Below, in pieces: positions 1 through 7,632 of a stretch of 64,000 nucleotides of DNA. The notes below the pieces were generated by a model that had not been told where the DNA came from, searched no databases, and worked only from the letters and a program-made list of their open reading frames with translations. Made by a program: the position numbers and the translations under genes. Source of the DNA: an uncultured Neglectibacter sp. (GTDB lineage Bacteria > Bacillota > Clostridia > Oscillospirales > Acutalibacteraceae); assembly GCA_937958185.1 (NCBI GenBank), contig CALFFN010000036.1, positions 8,128 to 72,127 on the forward strand, in the 5' to 3' direction. How positions within the stretch are numbered: position 1 is the stretch's first letter; every line of letters starts with the position of its first letter.

Positions 1-1
1 T

Positions 2-877
2 CCTCCTGCGGTACTGTATCTAAAGGGTACCATGCCCGATCTGGACCAAACTCTGTCCATCGGCGTTGCCGGGGCAAGGAAAGCCACGGAAGCTTCTCTG
101 GACGCCGCCAGAAAATTTGGTTACCAGCTGGCTGCCGGAAACGCCTGTGTGGTATCCGGCGGGGCAAAGGGCGTGGATTCCGCAGCCCTCACCGGGGCGA
201 TGGGCATTCCCGGCTCCAAGCTGATCAGCGTGCTTCCCGTTTCGCTGGACAGCAGCTATGTGATGGAAAACGCCAGATTGCGCAAAATGATCTGCGCCCA
301 TGGAGGTGCCCTGCTGACGGAGTATTTTTCTCTCAGCCGCCCGGAGCTTGGCACCTTTCAGGTGAGGAACCGCCTGATCACAGGCTTGAGCCGGGGTGTG
401 CTGCTGATCCAGGCGGCGCGGAAAAGCGGCACCATGATCTATGCGTCCCACGCGCTGGACCAGAACCGGGACGTGTTCGTTTATCCCGGACCGGCAGGAG
501 CGGAGGAATTTTCCGGCAGCCGGGCGCTGCTGGAGGACGGCGCCAGAGCCGTGACCTGTGGCGAAGATATCCTGGCGGACTACAGTGGGAATTTTGACGC
601 GTCGTCTTTCCCGCCTATCTACGACCTGTTTGAAGACCTGCCCCTGCCCGCCCAGGAAAAGGGCGAGCCTGTTCCCGCGCTGGCGGACGCGGCGGCGCAG
701 CTTTCGCCCCAGGCAAAGCAGGTCTTGGACGCTTTGGGGCATGAGCCGCTGTCCGTGGCTCAGCTGGAGGAAAAGACAGGGCTGCCCGCCTCTGCCCTGC
801 TGGGAGTGCTGACCGAACTGGAGCTGGACGGCTTTGCCGAATCTCTCCCCGGCAAGCGCTACACCAGAGGTTTCTAA
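2..877 (+). CDS. dprA: DNA-processing protein DprA, 5'-truncated by window edge
   Basis: DprA binds single-stranded DNA and loads RecA during natural transformation. The frame is open to the window edge: before the ATG at 32 it reads PPAVLYLKGT, which matches the conserved DprA stretch just ahead of the Rossmann fold, so that ATG is internal and the true start lies upstream. Visible are the Rossmann start GVAGARKAT, the nucleotide-binding SGGAKGVDSAAL stretch, the RNRLITGLS motif, a VFVYPG segment and a C-terminal winged helix beginning near LSPQAKQVLDAL. The usual GID-x-x-AH motif is degenerate (GVDSAAL), so it is a divergent DprA. topA follows, as in many Firmicutes. Confidence 0.88.
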   Translation, partial: PPAVLYLKGTMPDLDQTLSIGVAGARKATEASLDAARKFGYQLAAGNACVVSGGAKGVDSAALTGAMGIPGSKLISVLPVSLDSSYVMENARLRKMICAHGGALLTEYFSLSRPELGTFQVRNRLITGLSRGVLLIQAARKSGTMIYASHALDQNRDVFVYPGPAGAEEFSGSRALLEDGARAVTCGEDILADYSGNFDASSFPPIYDLFEDLPLPAQEKGEPVPALADAAAQLSPQAKQVLDALGHEPLSVAQLEEKTGLPASALLGVLTELELDGFAESLPGKRYTRGF

Positions 878-994
878 AAATAATTCCGGGAAAGAATTAT
901 AATTTCTGCGAAGTATTGTAAGATTAACCCGTTTCCGGTTTTTTCCCAACCGGGGACAAAGCAAGCTTCGCAAAGAGAAAGGAAGGCTTTGAAA
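878..994. other. dprA-topA intergenic region
   Basis: This 117-base gap holds a TATAAT hexamer at 898-903 without a recognisable -35 box and a short inverted repeat CCGGTT/AACCGG (935-940, 948-953) with a T-run in its loop. It may carry a weak topA promoter; nothing else was recognised. Confidence 0.3.
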
Positions 995-3082
995 ATGTCA
1001 AAACTAGTGATCGTGGAATCACCTTCCAAAGCAAAAACCATTCAAAAATATTTGGGGAACGGTTACGAAGTCATCGCTTCCATGGGTCATGTGAGGGATC
1101 TTCCCAAAGCACGGCTCAGCGTGGACGTAAAGGATAATTTTACGCCGAAATACAGCGTGGTCAAGGGAAAGGAAAAGCTGGTCAAGGAGCTGAAGGAAGC
1201 GGCTGCCAATTCAGACGGCGTACTGCTTGCCACCGACCCTGACCGCGAGGGGGAAGCCATTTCCTGGCACCTGGCATACCTGCTGGGGCTGGACGAAAAC
1301 GCGCAGGACAGAGTGACCTTTAACGAGATCACCCGCACCGGCGTGGAGGAAGGCATGGCGCACCCCAGAGCCATTGATCTGGACCTGGTCAACGCCCAGC
1401 AGGCGCGGCGTATCCTGGACCGCCTGGTGGGGTACACCTTAAGCCCTTTCCTTGCAAAGACCATTCGCCGGGGCTTATCCGCGGGACGTGTGCAGTCTGT
1501 GGCGGTCCGCATGGTGGTGGACAGGGAAGAGGAGATCAGAAGCTTTGTGCCCGAGGAATATTGGAGCATTGACGCCAAGCTCACCGCGCCGCCGTCCAAG
1601 GCTGTGTTTGCGGCTGCCTTTTACGGCGACGAAAACGGGGAGATCAAGATTTCCTCCCAGAAGGAATCCGATCAGCTTTTTGCAGAGCTGGAGCAGGAAG
1701 AATTCCTGGTCGGTTCCGTGAAAAAAGGAAAAAAGAACCGTTCGCCCGCCCCGCCCTTCATCACTTCCACCCTGCAGCAGGAGGCTTCCCGGAAGCTGGG
1801 CTTCCAGGCGCGGCGCACGATGAAAGCCGCCCAGGAGCTGTACGAGGGCGTAGAGGTGCGCGGGCAGGGCTCTATGGGTCTTATCACTTACATGAGGACC
1901 GACTCTCTGCGTATTTCCGAGGACGCGATCAAGGACGCCGCCGCCTACATCAAGGAGCGATGGGGAGAGAAATATCTGCCCAGCCAGCCCCGGCATTTTA
2001 AGTCCCGCGCCAATGCGCAGGACGGGCACGAAGCCATTCGCCCCGCCTCTGTTGCCATCACTCCCGACATGGTGAAGGATTCCCTGACCGGGGACCAGTA
2101 CAAGCTGTATAAGCTTATTTGGGAGCGCTTTATCGCCTGCCAGATGGCAAACTGCGTGCTGAATACCACCCAGGCGACCATTACCGCCGGAAAGTATATC
2201 TTTAAGGCTTCCGGCTTCAATGTGGCGTTCGAGGGCTTTACCGCCCTGTATGAGGAAAGTAAGGACGAGGAGGAAAAGGCGGGGAAAGACCTGCCCGTCC
2301 TGAAGGAGGGCATGGCGCTGAAGGTCAAGGACCTGAAAGGCAACCAGCACTTCACCCAGCCGCCGCCACGGTACACCGAGGCTTCCCTTATCAAGACGCT
2401 GGAGGAAAACGGCATCGGTCGCCCCTCCACCTATGCCGCCACCATCTCCACCATCACCGGCAGGGAATACGTGGCGCGGGAGGGAAAAGCCTTCAAGCCC
2501 ACCGAGCTGGGCGAGGTCATCACCAAGCTGATGAAGGAGCGCTTTCCCGATATCGTCAACGTGAAATTCACCGCCAAGGTGGAAGACGAGCTGGACGCCG
2601 TGCAGCGGGGCGACGAGGAATGGGTGGACACCCTGAGCCGCTTCTACGAGGGCTTTGACAAAAGCGTCCAGAAAGCCAAGAAGGAAATGGACGGCGTGAA
2701 GATACACCTGAAAGAGGACGAGACCGACGAGGTCTGCGAGAAATGCGGCAGACCCATGGTCATCAAGGTGGGCAGATACGGCAAGTTCATGGCGTGCTCC
2801 GGCTACCCGGAATGCAAGAACGTGAAGAAGATCATCAACGACACCGGCGCGGAATGTCCCAAGTGCGGCGGGAAGATCATTCAGAGAAAATCCAAGCGCG
2901 GCAGGGTGTTCTACGGCTGCAGCGAATACCCCAAATGCGATTTTGTTTCCTGGGACCCGCCCTCCAAGGAAAAGTGCCCCGTCTGCGGCAAGACCCTGCT
3001 GCAAAAGAAAAATAAGGAGCATACGCTGTACTGCGTCACCGAGGGCTGCACCTTTGCCGGGAAACCGGCGGAAGAAGAATGA
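995..3082 (+). CDS. topA: DNA topoisomerase I
   Basis: Type IA topoisomerase that relaxes negative supercoils. The Toprim domain starts at once (KLVIVESPSKAKT) and contains the acidic ATDPDREGEA motif. The active-site tyrosine is in GLITYMRTDS, about residue 299. Three C-terminal zinc-ribbon modules are visible with CxxC pairs (CEKCG...CSGYPEC, CPKCG...CSEYPKC, CPVCG...CVTEGC). The ATG at 995 is preferred over a TTG at 989 because GAAAGGAAGG sits at the right distance only from 995. At 695 aa it is normal for Firmicutes TopA. The downstream gene trmFO is 440 bases away, across a repeat-rich gap. Confidence 0.97.
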   Translation: MSKLVIVESPSKAKTIQKYLGNGYEVIASMGHVRDLPKARLSVDVKDNFTPKYSVVKGKEKLVKELKEAAANSDGVLLATDPDREGEAISWHLAYLLGLDENAQDRVTFNEITRTGVEEGMAHPRAIDLDLVNAQQARRILDRLVGYTLSPFLAKTIRRGLSAGRVQSVAVRMVVDREEEIRSFVPEEYWSIDAKLTAPPSKAVFAAAFYGDENGEIKISSQKESDQLFAELEQEEFLVGSVKKGKKNRSPAPPFITSTLQQEASRKLGFQARRTMKAAQELYEGVEVRGQGSMGLITYMRTDSLRISEDAIKDAAAYIKERWGEKYLPSQPRHFKSRANAQDGHEAIRPASVAITPDMVKDSLTGDQYKLYKLIWERFIACQMANCVLNTTQATITAGKYIFKASGFNVAFEGFTALYEESKDEEEKAGKDLPVLKEGMALKVKDLKGNQHFTQPPPRYTEASLIKTLEENGIGRPSTYAATISTITGREYVAREGKAFKPTELGEVITKLMKERFPDIVNVKFTAKVEDELDAVQRGDEEWVDTLSRFYEGFDKSVQKAKKEMDGVKIHLKEDETDEVCEKCGRPMVIKVGRYGKFMACSGYPECKNVKKIINDTGAECPKCGGKIIQRKSKRGRVFYGCSEYPKCDFVSWDPPSKEKCPVCGKTLLQKKNKEHTLYCVTEGCTFAGKPAEEE

Positions 3083-3160
3083 GGGAATGCAGACCGGCTG
3101 CGCCGGCGGCACCGCAGAGCTGACGGGCAGGAAGAAAGCAATCAATGATAGTTTGCACGC

Positions 3161-3195
3161 ATGAAATGAGCAATGAGAAATGAGCAACGAGCAAT
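3161..3195 (+). repeat. Heptamer array A1 (GAGCAAT family)
   Basis: Five tandem 7-base units: ATGAAAT, GAGCAAT, GAGAAAT, GAGCAAC, GAGCAAT, then TATTC. The array lies 78 bases after the topA stop. The same family occurs at 18678-18712, 19089-19130 (inverted) and 32281-32316, and the TATTC tail is shared with the 32281 copy. It is strikingly AT-rich compared with its surroundings. Confidence 0.8.
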
Positions 3196-3247
3196 TATTC
3201 ACTCCTGATGGGAAAACCGCAGGCCGCTTGCGGCTTTCCAGGCGGGA

Positions 3248-3274
3248 TTGCAAAGGGGCGCAGCCCCTTTGCAA
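3248..3274. repeat. GC-rich hairpin after topA
   Basis: TTGCAAAGGGG and CCCCTTTGCAA form a perfect 11-bp stem around a 5-base loop. It is followed on the + strand by an A-rich run rather than T, so it is not a standard intrinsic terminator. An imperfect hairpin (GGGAAAACCGCA/TGCGGCTTTCC) lies just before it at about 3210-3240. Confidence 0.7.
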
Positions 3275-3358
3275 GAAAAAAGAAAGCTTGCGCAATAGAG
3301 CACCGGAGGTAGGCTGACACTGAAATGCGCAACGGGTATCCCTGGCGAAAAGACTTAC

Positions 3359-3472
3359 TTGCCCGCGGGGGCGCCCCGCTAAACTATCATTTATCTACAC
3401 AGTTTTCGGTCGGGAGACGCGCTTGAAAACAGTATTTTCTATCTTCCCGATTTGCCCGCGGGGGCGCCCCGC
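3359..3472 (+). repeat. Interspersed repeat element R, copies 1 and 2
   Basis: A 21-base sequence beginning TTGCCCGCGGGGGCGCC is present exactly at 3359-3379 and 3452-3472. Copy 2 is preceded by TTTCGGTCGGG (3404), AAAACAG (3426) and CTTCCCG (3443), and the same words with identical spacing recur at 32381, 32403 and 32420. Copy 1 is followed by GCTAAACT and CATTTA, also found in the distant copy (32445, 32455). The rest of this 440-base gap between topA and trmFO holds no plausible gene. Confidence 0.75.
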
Positions 3473-3522
3473 ATTTATTTTTTCTCAAACCGCGAAGCAA
3501 CTGAAATCAGGGGGTGACAGCC

Positions 3523-4851
3523 ATGGAGAAAGTCACGGTCGTCGGCGCGGGTCTGGCAGGCTGCGAGGCGGCGTGGCAGATCGCGGAGCAGGGCGTTCCT
3601 GTGGTTTTGTATGAGATGAAGCCGCAGAAATTTTCCCCTGCCCACAAAAGCGCCGGGTTTGCCGAGCTGATCTGCTCCAATTCCCTGAAGGCGGCCCGGG
3701 TCGACAGCGCTGCCGGGCTTTTGAAGGAGGAAATGCGGCGCATGGGCTCCCTGCTGACGGAATGCGCCCAAAGGACAAGCGTTCCTGCCGGGGGCGCGCT
3801 GGCAGTGGATCGGGACGAGTTTTCCCGATTGGCAACGGAGCGGCTGGAGCACCACCCGCTGATCGAGATTCGCCGGGAGGAGCTTACCGAGCTGCCGGGC
3901 GAGAACGAGGGTATCACGGTGGTCGCCACAGGTCCCCTGACCTCTGAGCCGCTGTCGGAGAGTATCCGAAAGCTGTGCGAACAGACCTGCGGAGACGCCG
4001 CCGCGTTGAGCTTTTTTGACGCCGCCGCGCCTATTGTGTCCCGAGAAAGCCTGGACATGGAAAAATGCTTTTTTGCTTCCCGGTACGACAAGGGGGACAG
4101 CGACTACATCAACTGCCCCATGAACCGGGAAGAGTACGACCGCTTTGTAGAGGAGCTGGTGTCCGCCCAGCGCGCCCCGGTGCACAGCTTTGACGTGGCG
4201 TCTCCCAAGGTGTATGAGGGCTGTATGCCCATTGAGGTGCTGGCTTCCCGGGGGCACGACGCCATTCGGTTCGGTCCCATGAAGCCTGTGGGGCTTGTCG
4301 ATCCCCGCACGGGTCACCGTCCCTGGGCGGTGCTGCAATTGCGGACGGAGAATAGGGAAAACACCCTGTACAATCTGGTGGGCTTCCAGACCAATTTGAA
4401 GTTTGGCGAGCAGAAGCGGGTCTTTGGCATGGTGCCGGGGCTGGAACATGCGGAATTTGTCCGCTACGGGATCATGCACCGCAACACGTTTTTGAACTCC
4501 CCCAAGGTGCTGCATGCGGATTTTTCCTTCCGGCAGCGGAGGAACCTGTTCTTTGCCGGGCAGATCACCGGGGTGGAGGGATATATGGAGTCCGCCGCTT
4601 CCGGCATTCTGGCAGGGAAAAACGCCCTCCGGCGGCTGCGGGGAGAAGAACCGCTTATTTTGCCGGAAACCACCATGACGGGGGCGCTGAGCCACTATAT
4701 CGCGGAATATTCCGGCAGGGATTTTCAGCCCATGGGGGCAAATTTCGGCGTACTGCCGCCGCTGCCGGAAAAGATCCGGGACAAGCGGGAACGGTACATG
4801 GCGCTGTCTCAGCGGGCGCTGCAGGCGCTGGGGACCGCGCTGGATTTTTAG
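3523..4851 (+). CDS. trmFO: Methylenetetrahydrofolate-tRNA (uracil-5-) methyltransferase TrmFO
   Basis: Folate- and FAD-dependent enzyme that makes T54 in the T-loop of tRNA, the Gram-positive counterpart of SAM-dependent TrmA. The N-terminal dinucleotide-binding motif VTVVGAGLAGCEAAW is at residues 4-18, followed by the conserved CSNSLKA stretch near residue 50 that holds a reactive cysteine. A later segment, GQITGVEGYMESAASG, closes the FAD site. The ATG at 3523 has a CAGGGGG ribosome binding site 8 bases upstream and is preferred to a GTG at 3514. At 442 aa it is full length. plsX follows after 19 bases, so the two are probably co-transcribed. Confidence 0.96.
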   Translation: MEKVTVVGAGLAGCEAAWQIAEQGVPVVLYEMKPQKFSPAHKSAGFAELICSNSLKAARVDSAAGLLKEEMRRMGSLLTECAQRTSVPAGGALAVDRDEFSRLATERLEHHPLIEIRREELTELPGENEGITVVATGPLTSEPLSESIRKLCEQTCGDAAALSFFDAAAPIVSRESLDMEKCFFASRYDKGDSDYINCPMNREEYDRFVEELVSAQRAPVHSFDVASPKVYEGCMPIEVLASRGHDAIRFGPMKPVGLVDPRTGHRPWAVLQLRTENRENTLYNLVGFQTNLKFGEQKRVFGMVPGLEHAEFVRYGIMHRNTFLNSPKVLHADFSFRQRRNLFFAGQITGVEGYMESAASGILAGKNALRRLRGEEPLILPETTMTGALSHYIAEYSGRDFQPMGANFGVLPPLPEKIRDKRERYMALSQRALQALGTALDF

Positions 4852-4870
4852 AATATCGGGAGGAAACCAA

Positions 4871-5878
4871 ATGAAGATCATTGTAGATGCTTTTGGCGGC
4901 GACAATGCCCCTGGGGAGATCCTGCTGGGCTGTGCCCAGGCAATGGACGAGCTGGGCATTGACATTGCGCTGATCGGCGACCGAGCCAGGCTGGAAGCCG
5001 CTGCCGGGGAGCTGGGGCTTTCCGACAGGCTTTCCCGCATGGAGATCATCGAGTGCGGCGATGTGCTCACCATGGAGGACGACCCCATGAGCGTCATCAA
5101 AGAAAAGACCGACAGCTCCATGGCAGTGGGGCTGCGGGCTTTGGCAGAGGGCAGGGGCGACGCCTTTGCCAGCGCCGGGAACAGCGGCGCTCTGGTGGTG
5201 GGAGCGACCACCATCGTCAAGCGCATCCGCGGTGTAAAGCGTGTTTCCTTTGCACCTATCCTGCCCAAGAAAAAGGGCTTCTTTATGCTGAACGACGGCG
5301 GCGCCAATGTGGACTGCCGCCCGGAAATGCTGCTACAATTCGGCTTGATGGGCTCGGAGTATATGAAAAAGGTCATGGGCGTGGAGAACCCCAGAGTGGG
5401 GCTTGCCAACGTGGGCACCGAGCCCCATAAGGGCGACGATCTCCGCCGGGACGCTTACGCGCTGCTTTCCCAGTTCCCCGGGATCAATTTTGTGGGGAAT
5501 GTGGAGCCAAGGGATATCCCCGACGACGCCTGCGAGGTGGTGGTCACCGACGGCTTCACCGGGAACATGCTGCTGAAAATGTACGAGGGCGTTGCGCTGA
5601 CCGTCATGGGGCTGGTGAAGGACGTGTTCCAGAAGAGCGTGAAGAACAAGCTTGCCGCCGGCATGGTATACGGCGACATGAAAGCCTTGAAAAAGCAGAT
5701 AGATTATAACGAATACGGCGGCGCTCCCATCATGGGCGCGACAAAGCCCGTGTTCAAGATTCACGGCAGCGCCAAAGCGTCCACCGTGAAAAGCGCCCTG
5801 CGCCTGACCCGGGACTACACCCAGTCCGGCTTTACCGATGAGATCGGGCGCATTATAAAGGCGAGGAGCGCGGAATAG
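4871..5878 (+). CDS. plsX: Phosphate acyltransferase PlsX
   Basis: Converts acyl-ACP and phosphate to acyl-phosphate, the first step of phosphatidic acid synthesis with PlsY, at the inner face of the membrane. It shows the family opening IIVDAFGGDNAP, the NSGALVVGAT stretch and the GFTGNMLLKMYEG motif. At 335 aa it is full length. A GGAGG ribosome binding site precedes the ATG. In most Firmicutes acpP lies between plsX and rnc; here only 35 bases separate plsX and rnc, so acpP must be elsewhere. Confidence 0.96.
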   Translation: MKIIVDAFGGDNAPGEILLGCAQAMDELGIDIALIGDRARLEAAAGELGLSDRLSRMEIIECGDVLTMEDDPMSVIKEKTDSSMAVGLRALAEGRGDAFASAGNSGALVVGATTIVKRIRGVKRVSFAPILPKKKGFFMLNDGGANVDCRPEMLLQFGLMGSEYMKKVMGVENPRVGLANVGTEPHKGDDLRRDAYALLSQFPGINFVGNVEPRDIPDDACEVVVTDGFTGNMLLKMYEGVALTVMGLVKDVFQKSVKNKLAAGMVYGDMKALKKQIDYNEYGGAPIMGATKPVFKIHGSAKASTVKSALRLTRDYTQSGFTDEIGRIIKARSAE

Positions 5879-5913
5879 GGGCAGGAAAAATTTTGTGGGA
5901 AAGGAGCTGTGCC

Positions 5914-6594
5914 ATGCGACCTTTGAAGGAATATGAAAAGCTGATCGGCTATGAGTTCAAGGAAAAGTATCTGCTGGAAACGGCATTGACCCATTCCTCT
6001 TACGCCAACGAGAAAAAATGTAAAAGCTATGAACGCCTGGAATTTTTGGGGGATTCGGTGCTGGGCTTTGTCACGGCGGAATATCTGTTTGCCAATTTCC
6101 CCAATCTGCCGGAGGGCGAGCTGACCAAGACCCGGGCGGCGCTGGTGTGCGAGCGTTCCCTTTGCAAATTTTCTCAGGAGCTGGAGGTGGGCAGCTTTCT
6201 GCGGCTGAGCCATGGGGAGATCAATTCCGGCGGCAGGGAACGCCCCAGCATTCTGGCAGATGTGTTTGAATCCACCACCGCCGCCATTTACCGGGACAGC
6301 GGCAGCCTGGACGAAGCAAAGAAATTCATTCTCCGCTTCATCGTCCCGGCGGCGAAATCTCAAAATACCAAGCCCTTTAAGGACTATAAAACCACCCTGC
6401 AGGAGATCGTGCAGCAGAACCCGGAGGAGCATTTGGAATACGTGGTCACAGGGGAAAGCGGACCCGACCACAACAAGCATTTTGTGGTGGAGGTCCATCT
6501 GAACAGCAACGTGATAGGAAAGGGCGGCGGCAGAAGCAAGAAGGAAGCGGAGCAGCAGGCCGCCAGAGAAGCGTTGGAGCTGATGGGCTATTGA
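5914..6594 (+). CDS. rnc: Ribonuclease III
   Basis: Double-strand-specific endoribonuclease that matures rRNA and processes structured transcripts. The catalytic signature ERLEFLGDSVLGF is in the N-terminal domain, and the dsRNA-binding domain runs from about KDYKTTLQEIVQQ to the end (with GKGGGRSKKEAEQQAA). The ATG at 5914 is chosen because AAAGGAG lies 8 bases upstream; a TTG at 5893 lies before that site. 226 aa is typical. The stop overlaps the TTG start of the next gene (TTGA). It is relevant that long inverted heptamer arrays in this window could form RNase III substrates. Confidence 0.96.
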   Translation: MRPLKEYEKLIGYEFKEKYLLETALTHSSYANEKKCKSYERLEFLGDSVLGFVTAEYLFANFPNLPEGELTKTRAALVCERSLCKFSQELEVGSFLRLSHGEINSGGRERPSILADVFESTTAAIYRDSGSLDEAKKFILRFIVPAAKSQNTKPFKDYKTTLQEIVQQNPEEHLEYVVTGESGPDHNKHFVVEVHLNSNVIGKGGGRSKKEAEQQAAREALELMGY

Positions 6595-7589
6595 AGCATT
6601 CTAACATTGCCTTTTTTGTCCCCCACATCGGCTGCCCAAGGCAGTGCAGCTTCTGCAACCAGCACGCGATCACCGGCGGCGCCGCGCCGCCCACCCCGCA
6701 GGACGTGGAAGCGACCTGCCGCAGAGCCGCGGAGCAGCTGGGGGAAAACGTGAAAGAGACCCAGATCGCCTTTTTCGGCGGCAGCTTTACGGCGATCCCC
6801 CGGGAATACATGGTTTCCCTGCTGGAAGCGGCACAAAACGCCGTACAAACTTACGGCTTCCAGGGGATACGCTGCTCCACCCGCCCGGACGCCATCGACC
6901 GGGAAACCTTGGAACTGCTGCAAGGCTATGGCATGACCGCCATCGAGCTGGGGGCGCAGTCCATGAGCGACAAAGTGCTGGCGTTGAACCGCCGGGGACA
7001 CACCGCCGCCCAGACCGTACAGGCAGCGGGGCTGATCCAGGACTTCGGCATGGAGATGGGATTACAGATGATGACCGGGCTTTACGGCGACACGGACGAC
7101 CTTGCCTGCCAAACGGCGGAAAGCATGGTCGCGCTGCGCCCGGATACCGTCAGGATCTACCCCACCGTGGTGCTGCCCCACACCTATCTCGCGGAGCTGT
7201 ACGGGCAGGGAAAGTACCGCCCCCAAACCGTGGAGGAAGCAGTTTCCCTGTGCGCAAGGCTGCTGCCCCGGTTTGAGACCGCCGGGATCAGGGTGATCCG
7301 GGTGGGGCTTCACGCGGAGGAAAGCGTGGGCAGTCAAATGCTTGCCGGGGCATACCACCCGGCGTTCCGGGAGCTGGTGCAGAGCCGCATTTTTCTGGAA
7401 CGGCTCTTGGAAAAATTGGAACAGACCGGCGCGGGGAGCTATCTCGTCACGGTATGCCCGAGGGACATTTCCGTGGCGGTCGGGAATGGAAAAAGCAATG
7501 GAAAGCGCTTGCAAGAGCTGGGGTATCTGGTGACATTCCGGCAGGACGGCAGGCTGGGCAGGAACGAGTTTGTGATTGAAAAGCAATGA
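6591..7589 (+). CDS. Elp3-like radical SAM protein
   Basis: A radical SAM enzyme with the [4Fe-4S] motif GCPRQCSFCNQ (CxxxCxxC) at residues 14-24 and a TIM-barrel core related to the Elp3/HemN-like superfamily. It lacks the C-terminal acetyltransferase domain of true Elp3. It begins with TTG overlapping the rnc stop codon, so it is translationally coupled. The gene sits between rnc and smc, a conserved Clostridia arrangement. The substrate is unknown; a tRNA or coenzyme modification role would be inference. Confidence 0.8.
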   Translation: MKHSNIAFFVPHIGCPRQCSFCNQHAITGGAAPPTPQDVEATCRRAAEQLGENVKETQIAFFGGSFTAIPREYMVSLLEAAQNAVQTYGFQGIRCSTRPDAIDRETLELLQGYGMTAIELGAQSMSDKVLALNRRGHTAAQTVQAAGLIQDFGMEMGLQMMTGLYGDTDDLACQTAESMVALRPDTVRIYPTVVLPHTYLAELYGQGKYRPQTVEEAVSLCARLLPRFETAGIRVIRVGLHAEESVGSQMLAGAYHPAFRELVQSRIFLERLLEKLEQTGAGSYLVTVCPRDISVAVGNGKSNGKRLQELGYLVTFRQDGRLGRNEFVIEKQ

Positions 7590-7632
7590 CAAGGGAACTG
7601 AATTTTAGTCAGGGGAAAGCAGGAGAGAGCTT

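Noticed and set aside
3161..3195. CRISPR array at the GAGCAAT repeats
   Set aside because: Units are 7 bases without spacers and no cas genes are present.
3248..3274. Intrinsic terminator for topA
   Set aside because: Stem is perfect but it is followed by A-rich, not T-rich, sequence on the + strand; listed only as a hairpin.
1475..3295. 606-codon open frame antisense to topA
   Set aside because: It mirrors topA, a fully recognised gene; high GC leaves long antisense frames. No family motif or ribosome binding site.
3475..5418. 647-codon frame antisense to trmFO and plsX
   Set aside because: Spans two recognised genes on the other strand and has no homologous features.
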